Shown piece after piece: positions 50,725-58,508 of a stretch of 64,000 bases of DNA; the stretch's first letter is position 1, and each line of letters starts with the position of its first letter. A program made the position numbers and the translations under genes. The stretch is from Actinopolyspora lacussalsi (lineage in GTDB: Bacteria > Actinomycetota > Actinomycetes > Mycobacteriales > Pseudonocardiaceae). Under the pieces are notes generated by a model. The model had not been told where the DNA came from. It ran no database searches and was given only the letters and a program-made list of their open reading frames with translations. The stretch lies in contig JAURUC010000001.1 of assembly GCA_030803735.1 (NCBI GenBank), positions 1,125,501-1,189,500 on the forward strand, in the 5' to 3' direction.

Positions 50725-51890
50725 TCATGCGATTTCGTCATCGTGACGGATCAACCGTACACCTGGCCTACTGCACCAACGTGCATCCAGCGGAAGACCT
50801 CGAAGGCATCATCGCTCAGTTCGACCGCTACGCCGTACCGATACGCCGGAGGCTGGGCGTCGAACGGCTCGGGCTCGGACTGTGGTTGGCACGGGACGTG
50901 GCCACCGCGTTGGTCGAGGACGACACCGCGCTGGCCCGACTGCGCACCGAGCTGCTGGCAAGGGGCCTGGAAGTGGTGACGCTGAACGGTTTCCCCTATC
51001 GGGGCTTCCAACGAGCGGTGGTCAAACACGCGGTGTACCGGCCCGACTGGTCCGAGCGCGCGAGACTGGACTACACACTCGACTTGGCGAAACTACTGTC
51101 CCAACTGCTACCCGAAGACGTCACCAGCGGCAGCGTGTCCACACTACCGCTGGGATGGGGCGCGTGGTGGTCGAAACACCACCACAACCGAGCCCTGGCA
51201 CATCTGACCGAACTGACGGACGGGCTCGCTCGACTAGCCGCGCGGGAGGGACGTTCGGTGCGGGTCGGGTTGGAGCCCGAGCCGGGGTGCGTGTTGGAGA
51301 CGACCGATCAGCTCGTTTCCGCGCTGTCCGGAACGGACACCGAGCACCTCGGGATCTGTCTGGACACCTGCCACGTGGCCGTGGCGTTCGAAAACCCGCA
51401 CCGAGCGCTGCGACGGCTGCGCGAAGCCGGCCTGCCGGTGGTCAAAACGCAGGCGTCCTCCGCGCTGCGGGTGGACAACCCCGGCGACCCGGTGCAACGT
51501 GCGGAGCTGACCTCCTTCGTGGAACCCAGGTTTCTGCATCAGACCCAGCAGAGCGGTGACGGGGTCCGGCGTGCCGTCGATGATCTGGATTCGGCGCTGG
51601 CAGGCGAACTCTCGGAAGACCAACCGTGGCGGGTGCACTTCCACACTCCGCTGCACACCGATCCGAGTGCCTCGCTGCGTGGGACGCATGACGTGCTCGG
51701 GGAGACACTCCGCTCGTTGCTCGGCGACAACACGGCACACACCCGCCACGTGGAGGTGGAGACCTACACCTGGGACGTACTCCCGGGCTCGGGAGATCAC
51801 TCCGCGAGCATCGGATCCGGGATCGCGGCCGAACTCGACTGGGCCCGGAACCGACTGCTCGAACTCGGACTCACGGAGGAAGGTCGATGA
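50721..51890 (+). CDS. eboE: Metabolite traffic protein EboE (TIM barrel)
   Basis: A 389-residue protein of the EboE family, a xylose-isomerase-like barrel. VHLAYCTNVHPAEDLEGIIAQFDRYAVPIRRRLGVERLGLGLWLA is the diagnostic start, LEVVTLNGFPYRGFQRAVVKHAVYRPDW follows, and VRVGLEPEPGCVLETTDQLV, LGICLDTCHVAVAFENPHRAL, RVHFHTPLHTDPSASLRGTHDVL give Glu, Asp/His and His residues of a probable metal site. Function: required with the other Ebo proteins for trafficking of a small molecule in cyanobacteria. Starts with GTG at 50721 (GTGA overlap); ATG at 50727 is an alternative. Confidence 0.88.
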   Translation: MIMRFRHRDGSTVHLAYCTNVHPAEDLEGIIAQFDRYAVPIRRRLGVERLGLGLWLARDVATALVEDDTALARLRTELLARGLEVVTLNGFPYRGFQRAVVKHAVYRPDWSERARLDYTLDLAKLLSQLLPEDVTSGSVSTLPLGWGAWWSKHHHNRALAHLTELTDGLARLAAREGRSVRVGLEPEPGCVLETTDQLVSALSGTDTEHLGICLDTCHVAVAFENPHRALRRLREAGLPVVKTQASSALRVDNPGDPVQRAELTSFVEPRFLHQTQQSGDGVRRAVDDLDSALAGELSEDQPWRVHFHTPLHTDPSASLRGTHDVLGETLRSLLGDNTAHTRHVEVETYTWDVLPGSGDHSASIGSGIAAELDWARNRLLELGLTEEGR

Positions 51891-53299
51891 ATCACACAGC
51901 CGAGGCACGTACTCCGGTACTGCTGCTGGACGTGGTGGGTTTGACCCCCCGACTTCTCGAACACATGCCCAATCTGGACCGAATAGCGCGCCGTGGTTTT
52001 CGAGCCGAGCTGAAAACCGTGTTCCCCGCCGTCACCTGTCCGGTGCAGTCCAGTCTGCTCACCGGACGACATCCCGGTGACCACGGCATAGTCGGTAACG
52101 GCTGGTTCTTCCGTGACATCGGTGAGGTCTTCTTCTGGCGCCAGTACAACGGGCTGGTGCGCGGCGAAAAGATTTGGCAAGCGGCACGCGAGCGGGATCC
52201 CGGCTATCGGGTCAGCAACGTCTGCTGGTGGTACGCGATGGGGATGGACGTCGACGAGACCGTGACCCCTCGTCCCGTTTACCACGCGGACGGGCGCAAG
52301 TCGCCGGACTGCTACACCTACCCAACGGGACTGCGTGACGAGCTCACCGACAAGTTCGGGACCTTTCCGCTGTTCAACTACTGGGGACCGACCGCTTCGA
52401 TCGAGTCCAGCCGTTGGATCGCCGAGGCCACCGGCCACTTGCTGTCCACTCGCGGTTCGGACCTGACGATGGCCTACATCCCACACCTCGATTACGACCT
52501 GCAACGCTACGGCCCGGACAGTCCCCGAGCCGCGGCGGCGGCACGGGAGGTGGACAGGGCGTTGGCTCCGTTGCTGAACCGCGCGGAAGCGCAAGGAGTC
52601 ACGGTGCTGGCCCTGTCGGAGTACGGCATGACAGAGGTGAGCAGGCCGATCGACATCAATCGCGCACTGCGGCGGGAACGACTGCTGCACGTACACACTC
52701 AGGCGGGCATGGAGTACCTCGATCCGTGGAGTTCCCGTGCCTTCGCCGTCGCGGATCATCAGGCGGCGCACATATACGTCCGGGACGCCGATGATCTCGC
52801 CAGGGTACGTGACGTCGTCGGTGCGCTGCCCGGTGTCGACGAAGTTCTCGACGCCTCGGGCAAGAAACGGTACGGCATCGATCACGAACGTGCCGGTGAC
52901 TTGGTGGCGGTAGCCGAACCCGACTCGTGGTTCAGCTACTACTACTGGTTGGACGACGCACGGGCCCCCGATTTCGCCACGCACGTGGAGATCCACCGCA
53001 AGCCCGGCTACGACCCGGCCGAACTGTTCATGGATCCCCGCGACCGGCTGGTCAGGTTGCGCGCGGCGACAGCGGTGGCCCGCAAGAAACTGGGACTGCG
53101 GTACCGGATGAACGTGGTACCGCTCGATCCGACCCCGGTTCGCGGCAGTCACGGCAGGCTCGCGGACAGCCCCTCCGACGGACCGGTGCTGTTGTGCTCC
53201 GACGAACGCTTCGGCCGGGAGAGTTACCACGCCACGGAAGTCAAGGACCTGTTGCTCGAGCTCTCCGGCCTTCGCGAACCGCGACTGACAACGAGTTGA
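51887..53299 (+). CDS. eboF: Alkaline-phosphatase-superfamily phosphodiesterase (EboF-like)
   Basis: A 470-residue nucleotide pyrophosphatase/phosphodiesterase-like protein without signal peptide. TPVLLLDVVGLTPRLLEHMPNLDRIARRGFRAELKTVFPAVTCPVQSSLLTG gives the first metal Asp and the Thr nucleophile; AYIPHLDYDLQRYGPDSP, LALSEYGMTEVSRPIDINRAL and HRKPGYDPAELFMDP hold the further Asp/His ligands. It probably hydrolyses a phosphate mono- or diester of the pathway intermediate. Start at 51887, with AGGAAGG upstream and overlapping the eboE stop. Confidence 0.88.
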   Translation: MNHTAEARTPVLLLDVVGLTPRLLEHMPNLDRIARRGFRAELKTVFPAVTCPVQSSLLTGRHPGDHGIVGNGWFFRDIGEVFFWRQYNGLVRGEKIWQAARERDPGYRVSNVCWWYAMGMDVDETVTPRPVYHADGRKSPDCYTYPTGLRDELTDKFGTFPLFNYWGPTASIESSRWIAEATGHLLSTRGSDLTMAYIPHLDYDLQRYGPDSPRAAAAAREVDRALAPLLNRAEAQGVTVLALSEYGMTEVSRPIDINRALRRERLLHVHTQAGMEYLDPWSSRAFAVADHQAAHIYVRDADDLARVRDVVGALPGVDEVLDASGKKRYGIDHERAGDLVAVAEPDSWFSYYYWLDDARAPDFATHVEIHRKPGYDPAELFMDPRDRLVRLRAATAVARKKLGLRYRMNVVPLDPTPVRGSHGRLADSPSDGPVLLCSDERFGRESYHATEVKDLLLELSGLREPRLTTS

Positions 53300-53323
53300 A
53301 CACCACCACGGGAAAGGATGATC

Positions 53324-54334
53324 ATGCCCCGACCGATCACACTGTTCACCGGCCAGTGGGCCGACCTGCCGTTCGAGGACGTGGCCAAGCTCGCCTCGGA
53401 ATGGGGCTACGACGGCCTGGAGATCGCCTGCTGGGGTGATCACTTCGAGGTGGACAGGGCGCTCGCGGAAAAGGACTACGTACGGCGGAAACGAGAGGTG
53501 CTGGAAAAGCACGATCTGAACTGCTGGGTGCTGTCGAACCACCTGCTCGGCCAGGCCACCTGCGATTATCCGATCGACGAACGACACCGGAACATCCTTC
53601 CCCCGGAGATCTGGGGGGACGGTGATCCCGAAGGTGTTCGACAACGTGCCGCGGAACGGATGCGGGACACGGCGAGAGCAGCGGCCGAGTTCGGTGTGGA
53701 CAAAGTCGTCGGTTTCACCGGCTCTCCGATCTGGTACACGGTGGCGATGTTCCCGCCGACTCCCGACGAAATGGTGCAGCGTGGTTACCAGGAGTTCGCC
53801 GACCGTTGGAACCCCATTCTCGACGTGTTCGACGAGTGTGGTGTCCGGTTCGCGTTGGAGGTCCATCCCACCGAGATCGCCTACGACTACTGGACCACGG
53901 TTCGTACTCTCGAAGCGGTGGACCACCGATCCGCACTCGGACTGAACTTCGATCCCTCGCATTACGTGTGGCAGGGCTTCGATCCGGTGACTTTTCTGTG
54001 GGACTTTCAGGACCGCATCCTGCACGTCGACTGCAAGGAGGCGCGTGTCAGGAGCAATGACGGCCGCAGTGGAGTGCTCGGCTCACACCTCCCCTGGGGG
54101 GATCCCAGACGTGGCTGGGATTTCGTGTCCACCGGGCACGGCCACGTCCCCTGGGAGGACTGCTTCCGCACGCTCAACACGATCGGCTACGACGGTCCGA
54201 TTTCCATCGAATGGGAGGACGCGGGCATGGATCGGCTGCGGGGAACTCCCGAAGCGCTGGAGTTCGTGCGAAACCTGAACTTCACTCCGCCTGCGGCGTC
54301 TTTCGATGCCGCTTTCGGTTCCGAGGCGCAGTAG
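53324..54334 (+). CDS. Xylose-isomerase-like TIM-barrel protein, last gene of Ebo-type operon
   Basis: A 336-residue sugar-phosphate isomerase/epimerase-type barrel. [63 protein letters not shown] (Glu), [38 protein letters not shown] (Asp/His/Asp) and [17 protein letters not shown] (Glu) mark a metal-binding active site as in inosose or 3-keto-sugar isomerases. Follows eboF by 24 nt with GGAAAGG before the ATG at 53324. Fourth such barrel in this 14-kb stretch. A strong hairpin follows. Confidence 0.87.
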   Translation: MPRPITLFTGQWADLPFEDVAKLASEWGYDGLEIACWGDHFEVDRALAEKDYVRRKREVLEKHDLNCWVLSNHLLGQATCDYPIDERHRNILPPEIWGDGDPEGVRQRAAERMRDTARAAAEFGVDKVVGFTGSPIWYTVAMFPPTPDEMVQRGYQEFADRWNPILDVFDECGVRFALEVHPTEIAYDYWTTVRTLEAVDHRSALGLNFDPSHYVWQGFDPVTFLWDFQDRILHVDCKEARVRSNDGRSGVLGSHLPWGDPRRGWDFVSTGHGHVPWEDCFRTLNTIGYDGPISIEWEDAGMDRLRGTPEALEFVRNLNFTPPAASFDAAFGSEAQ

Positions 54335-54398
54335 GGCCTTCCGGTTTCACGTGGCGAAAACTGTCAGTCGCCATTTCCGGGATACCAACTCCAAAACC

Positions 54399-54432
54399 GA
54401 CTTGGCAAACCGACTGCGCGGTTTGCCAAGTC
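54399..54432. terminator. Bidirectional hairpin terminator between Ebo-type operon and afsA
   Basis: Perfect 14-bp stem (54399-54412 with 54419-54432), 6-nt loop, between convergent genes. Moderate GC and followed by few T residues. The rest of 54335-54599 shows nothing else. Confidence 0.75.
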
Positions 54433-54599
54433 CTTCCCGGTCAACCCCGCCACACGACCGCTGTCGAGCGCGCCCGTGAATTCTTCCCGCCGCATCCAAG
54501 GACACTCCCGTGTCCTCGACGCGCGAGGCAGGACCGCAACAGGGTGGACGGCACACCCGACCAGCCGACCGAACTCTGCCGCGGAGCCTCGCCGAGCGA

Positions 54600-55559
54600 T
54601 CATCGCCGCGTTTCGTCGGACAATCGCCGGACCAGTACGGTCGAGTCGACCGCGACCCGCCCTTCCTGTTCCAGAGTCACCCGCACGGTGTCCCCCGCGA
54701 TAGGTTCGTCGTGGACCCGCACGAAACACGACCGTCCCAACTCGATGTAACTGTGGAAGCGGGTTCGCATACCCACCGGCAGCACCGTGTCCGGGCAGAA
54801 TTCGGAGCGTACGGCTTGGCGCGCCGCTTCCAGGGCGGTCATTCCCGGAACATGATCGACCGGATGATCGAACAGCACCGGATGCGTACGTCCGTCCCGC
54901 AGCAACCAGGTACGTTCGTGAGGCGTCGGCGCCAGCAGCACGTCGGACGGACAATCACGACCGACCCGCCACGGCGGAACGGACTCCGGAAGTTCCGCCT
55001 GATCCACTGTATCGGTGAAGTCGTCACAGCCTGCCCGAATTCGCGCGTAAGCCGCGGGGGATATGCAACTGTACGGCAGCGTGACCCTCCCGACGAATAC
55101 CCCGTCACGATATCCGTGCACGTGCATATTCGCCCCGGCGAATGTCCTACCCCGCCATTTGACGTTTTCGCAGTGAATTTCCAGTACGATTTGGGCGGGA
55201 GTATCGGCAAGACGAAGCGCTTCCGGCTCCACCTCGTAATCCAATGTGTCCATTATGAACTGGTGTCCGTAGGGAACGCCGAAGCCGGCGTGTCCCACGA
55301 CCAACCCTGCCTGCCGCGCCGCCTCCGCGAACAGGAGAGGATCGTGACCACCCGCGACCGGCCCGTAAAGGGCGTGCGCACGAGGTAACTGTGCCCCCAG
55401 CACGAAATCGTTCTCGCCGCGTTCACCGAAACTGGTAACCAGAACCTCGGTGTTCGCGGCACGATGGACCCAGCGACGTGGCAGACTCTGCTCGAACGAG
55501 ACGGTTGGTTGCTCACGGGACTCTTCGGTGACGGTGTCGGCGACGATACTGCTGGTCAT
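54600..55559 (-). CDS. afsA: A-factor / gamma-butyrolactone synthase (AfsA family)
   Basis: A 319-residue protein with two hot-dog-type AfsA repeats. SLPRRWVHRAANTEVLVTSF, RAHALYGPVAGGHDPLLFAEAARQAGLVVGHAGFGVPYGHQFIMDTLDYEV form the first; DCPSDVLLAPTPHERTWLLRDGRTHPVLFDHPVDHVPGMTALEAARQAV the second. AfsA condenses a beta-keto-acyl-ACP with dihydroxyacetone phosphate, the committed step to gamma-butyrolactone signals. Start at 55559 has GGAGGG 6 nt upstream. Two ARE-like sites lie in its promoter, so the receptors downstream probably control it. Confidence 0.93.
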   Translation of the reverse strand: MTSSIVADTVTEESREQPTVSFEQSLPRRWVHRAANTEVLVTSFGERGENDFVLGAQLPRAHALYGPVAGGHDPLLFAEAARQAGLVVGHAGFGVPYGHQFIMDTLDYEVEPEALRLADTPAQIVLEIHCENVKWRGRTFAGANMHVHGYRDGVFVGRVTLPYSCISPAAYARIRAGCDDFTDTVDQAELPESVPPWRVGRDCPSDVLLAPTPHERTWLLRDGRTHPVLFDHPVDHVPGMTALEAARQAVRSEFCPDTVLPVGMRTRFHSYIELGRSCFVRVHDEPIAGDTVRVTLEQEGRVAVDSTVLVRRLSDETRR

Positions 55560-55583
55560 AAGGCCCTCCACAGCATTAAAGAT

Positions 55584-55597
55584 ACCTACCGTGCGGT
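55584..55597 (-). promoter_or_regulatory. ARE-like receptor site in the afsA promoter (1)
   Basis: ACCTACCGTGCGGT (plus strand), matching the shared pattern WCCnACnnnSCGGT of four sites in this locus, 25 nt before the afsA start. It resembles the autoregulatory elements bound by ScbR/ArpA-type receptors. Confidence 0.55.
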
Positions 55598-55624
55598 TTG
55601 AAATCCCCCTCGCTGAGCATAGAG

Positions 55625-55638
55625 ACCGGTTAGTCGGT
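55625..55638 (-). promoter_or_regulatory. ARE-like receptor site in the afsA promoter (2)
   Basis: ACCGACTAACCGGT on the minus strand, flanked by AAAA, nearly identical to the site upstream of the second receptor gene (58263-58283). It lies between the divergent afsA and MDR genes. Confidence 0.55.
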
Positions 55639-55715
55639 TTTTCAAGAGTGTAGTGAGTAGTCTTGAAGGGAAACTTCGGTCAGCCGGCTCGCCGTTCGGG
55701 CCCGCCGGTTCGACG

Positions 55716-56762
55716 ATGATTGGTGGTGTTGCGGTGACTTCCGGACCAACGCTCGTGCCCGTGGAACCGAACCGGGAAGTACATCTCGGCGAAGCGACGG
55801 GAATGCCACTCACCTCGGAACACTTCCGCGTGATCACCACGGCGGTGCCTCGCCCCGGCACGGGCGAAGTTCTGGTGCGCAACAGGCTCATGGCGGTGAC
55901 AGCGGCGATGTGCACCATGATGGTCGCCGAGGACCTCCCGATACCTTCCTATCGGCGGGGGAGTCCACTGTGGGGCGCCGCCATCGGCGAGGTCGTGGCC
56001 GCGGGGCCGGCGAGCGATATCGAACCCGGTGCCCTGGTAAAGCACGGACTGGGTTGGCGCGACTACGCACTGCTGAAAACGACGGCGGTCGAGTCGATAG
56101 AGCCCACCGACGCACACGACCCTGGAGCACTGCTCTCGCACGGTGCTCCCGCCTGGGCCGCGTTGCGCAGGGTCGCGCGGGTCGGAAACGGGGACACGGT
56201 CTTCGTGAGCGGAGCGGCCGGTGGCCTCGGCACTCTGGCCGGACAGATCGCGCGACACCTCGGCGCGAAACGAGTGCTGGGAAGCACCGGCTCACCGGAG
56301 AAGGCCGACCGGCTGCGTCGAGAACTCGGTTACGACGAACTCGTATTGCGGAACGAGACCACTGTCACGAATCAACTGCGACTGGCCGCGCCGGAGGGTC
56401 TGGACGTCGTCTGCGACACCGTGGGCGGCGAACAGCTCGAAGCCGCGGTGGAAAACGCCAACACCGGGGCACGTGTGGCGCTGCTGGGAGCGCTGTCGGG
56501 CCAACTCGGTGGGGACGGACTCAGCGCGCCGACCCGCTTGGACTCCGCACTGCTGATCAGGCGGAGGATGGAAATCCGGGGTGTCTCGCTACGGGATCAC
56601 GCGGACGCGGAACGGGAGTGGACCCGCGTGTTCGTGGACGGTCTCACCGAAGGGGCTTTCAGCTTTCCGCACACCAGGCTGTACGGACTCGAACGAGCCC
56701 CCGAAGCACTTCGTGAACTCGTAGCCGGCGAGCACATGGGGACCGTACTGGTGGAGCTCTGA
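55716..56762 (+). CDS. MDR-family NADPH oxidoreductase (zinc-independent ADH / quinone-reductase type)
   Basis: A 348-residue medium-chain dehydrogenase/reductase. TTAVPRPGTGEVLVRNRLMAVTAAMCTMM begins the substrate domain, GDTVFVSGAAGGLGTLAGQIARHLGAKRVLGSTGSPEKADRLRRELGYDELV is the Rossmann fold with NADP-type features, and LDVVCDTVGGEQLEAAVENANTGARVALLGALSGQ is typical of the PTGR/leukotriene-reductase branch. No zinc-binding Cys pattern. Divergent from afsA with shared ARE-like sites, so it may reduce the butenolide intermediate in signal synthesis; this is an inference. The start is uncertain: ATG at 55716 has no clear site, the frame is open from 55653. Confidence 0.8.
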   Translation: MIGGVAVTSGPTLVPVEPNREVHLGEATGMPLTSEHFRVITTAVPRPGTGEVLVRNRLMAVTAAMCTMMVAEDLPIPSYRRGSPLWGAAIGEVVAAGPASDIEPGALVKHGLGWRDYALLKTTAVESIEPTDAHDPGALLSHGAPAWAALRRVARVGNGDTVFVSGAAGGLGTLAGQIARHLGAKRVLGSTGSPEKADRLRRELGYDELVLRNETTVTNQLRLAAPEGLDVVCDTVGGEQLEAAVENANTGARVALLGALSGQLGGDGLSAPTRLDSALLIRRRMEIRGVSLRDHADAEREWTRVFVDGLTEGAFSFPHTRLYGLERAPEALRELVAGEHMGTVLVEL

Positions 56763-56799
56763 GAGCTCCGCCGAGTGAGGGCGTTCAGGCACAGCGGGA

Positions 56800-57462
56800 T
56801 CACGAGGACGCGATGTCGGTGGCCTCGTGCTGCTGGGGAATACTACCGAAGTCGTCGAGATCACCGACACCGTCCGGTTCGATTCGTGCCAGCACCCCTG
56901 GAGTCGCGATTCCGGGCAGCAGATGACGCCACAACGTGGCAACCCGGTCACACACGTCCTCGCGGTTGGTGGCGGCCTGCGAGAACAGCTGAACGCCCAA
57001 GTAGGAGGCGACGAACATCTCCGCTGTCTCCACCGGGTCGACGGAGGGCAACACTTCCCCGCTCTCCTTGGCGGAGGAGAACATCGAACGGAACACACTG
57101 GTCCACTGCTGGTACGGAACGATCGGTTCCTTGGCGAACCCTGTCTCCACGGCGATTCGCGTACCCGCCTGCAACAACGGATCGGACTGCAACGCCCGGG
57201 CCACGCGCTGCGAGAGATCGACCGCGTCCTGCAACCGCGAACTCGTCACCGGCACGGTCGATATGTTGGTCTGCTCCTCGATCACGGCCTCCGCCAACGC
57301 CTGCTTGGACGGGAAGTGGAAATACATCGCCCCCTTGGTCACTCCGGCGTGAGCGAGGATCTCCGCGATCGTCGCCCCTTCGTAACCACGTGCGGCGATC
57401 ACCTCGGCCCCGGCCCGCAGCACCAGTGCCCTCGTCCGCACCGCGCGTTCCTGCTTAACCAA
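56800..57462 (-). CDS. TetR-family gamma-butyrolactone receptor (ScbR/ArpA type), first copy
   Basis: A 220-residue repressor. TRALVLRAGAEVIAARGYEGATIAEILAHAGVTKGAMYFHFPSKQALAEAVIEEQ is the TetR helix-turn-helix with the KGAMYFHF pattern characteristic of ScbR/ArpA-like receptors. The C-terminal domain has the conserved Trp-containing pocket (PYQQWTSVFRSMF). It probably represses afsA and antibiotic genes until a gamma-butyrolactone binds. Starts with TTG at 57462 after GGAGGAG. It lies 84 nt downstream of the second receptor gene. Confidence 0.9.
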   Translation of the reverse strand: MVKQERAVRTRALVLRAGAEVIAARGYEGATIAEILAHAGVTKGAMYFHFPSKQALAEAVIEEQTNISTVPVTSSRLQDAVDLSQRVARALQSDPLLQAGTRIAVETGFAKEPIVPYQQWTSVFRSMFSSAKESGEVLPSVDPVETAEMFVASYLGVQLFSQAATNREDVCDRVATLWRHLLPGIATPGVLARIEPDGVGDLDDFGSIPQQHEATDIASS

Positions 57463-57546
57463 GCTCTCCTCCAGTACGTTGCCGGACCACCGACATCCCT
57501 ACGTCAACGACCGGGACACGTCGGACTCACTGTTTCGGTCAACATA

Positions 57547-58233
57547 TCAATCCAACCGGGCGGTACTTTTCAGTGCTGAACCACTGTGCGCCTCGGAACC
57601 GAGTCGCCACTCGGACAGCACCTCCTCCGAGGAGCCCGTAACCGCGACCGCTTGCTCACGCACATGCAACAGCATGTGCCAGATGCGGTCCACACTCCCC
57701 TCGTTCCACCATGCGGGATTGTTTCGCGCCAGGATCTCCAGGCCCACCGTGGCCGAGACCAACAGACCGGCCCCCGCCTCGAGGTCCATACCGCTGGGCA
57801 CCTCGCGCTGGTTACGAGCTCGCACCAACAAGCGATACACGACCAGCCACCAGTGGTGGTACGGATCACCCGACAACCGGCTGCTGACATCCGTCTCCCG
57901 CGCCAGTCTGATCATCGCACGGGCGACCACGTCACGGCGGAGAGTACGCACGAGGACCCCACACAACAGAGCCAGCGTGTCCAACGCCGAGTGGTACCAA
58001 CGATAGTTCTCGGCCACCACTTTTCCGAGTCTCGCGATCCCGGCCTCGTAAACGGCGTCCGCGAGCTGCTCCTTGGTATCGAAATGGAAGTACAGTGCCC
58101 CCTTCGAGACGCCGGCAACCGCCACGATGCGAGTCAGTGTCGCGTCCCGCACACCGTCACGTTCGACCACCTCGGCAGCGGCGTGCACCACCCGACAGCG
58201 GGTGTGCTCGGCCCGCTCCTGCCTCATCGCCAT
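57547..58233 (-). CDS. TetR-family gamma-butyrolactone receptor or pseudo-receptor, second copy
   Basis: A 228-residue ScbR-family repressor: HTRCRVVHAAAEVVERDGVRDATLTRIVAVAGVSKGALYFHFDTKEQLADAVYEAG is the DNA-binding domain, and PYHHWWLVVYRLLVRARNQREV the Trp-rich ligand pocket. Paired receptor genes, one true receptor and one pseudo-receptor binding antibiotics or nothing, are common in streptomycetes; which copy is which cannot be told here. ATG at 58233 is chosen; GTG at 58236 and ATG at 58227 are alternatives, all after GGGAG. An ARE-like site lies 33-46 nt upstream. Confidence 0.9.
   Translation of the reverse strand: MAMRQERAEHTRCRVVHAAAEVVERDGVRDATLTRIVAVAGVSKGALYFHFDTKEQLADAVYEAGIARLGKVVAENYRWYHSALDTLALLCGVLVRTLRRDVVARAMIRLARETDVSSRLSGDPYHHWWLVVYRLLVRARNQREVPSGMDLEAGAGLLVSATVGLEILARNNPAWWNEGSVDRIWHMLLHVREQAVAVTGSSEEVLSEWRLGSEAHSGSALKSTARLD
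57551..57564 (-). promoter_or_regulatory. ARE-like receptor site upstream of the first receptor gene
   Basis: TCCAACCGGGCGGT, matching WCCnACnnnSCGGT, ~90 nt before the TTG start at 57462 and inside the last codons of the second receptor gene. Suggests auto- or cross-regulation. Confidence 0.45.
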
Positions 58234-58265
58234 CACGACATGCTCCCTGTCTCGTCTCTAATAAA

Positions 58266-58279
58266 ACCAACTAAGCGGT
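58266..58279 (-). promoter_or_regulatory. ARE-like receptor site upstream of the second receptor gene
   Basis: ACCAACTAAGCGGT with flanking AAA and TTAA; AAACC and GGTTT form a dyad. It lies 33 nt upstream of the receptor start. The remaining 58284-58508 region holds no gene. Confidence 0.55.
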
Positions 58280-58508
58280 TTAAATATTTTCACTGTACTG
58301 CCGACGGACAGGAAGAACCAACGGCCGAACAGGCACAGGCGAAGTGAACACTCTCCGTGTCCTCGCGTGATGCGGGGCAGAACGCGCCCACGAGGTGGGC
58401 GACGAGGCCGGCCGACAACGAACGAGAGCGTGCGATGAATTTCATCACACGGGTTCGTCCCTCCTTCGGGTCCGTACTGAACCGAACCGCGAGGTCTCCG
58501 CCCGACTC

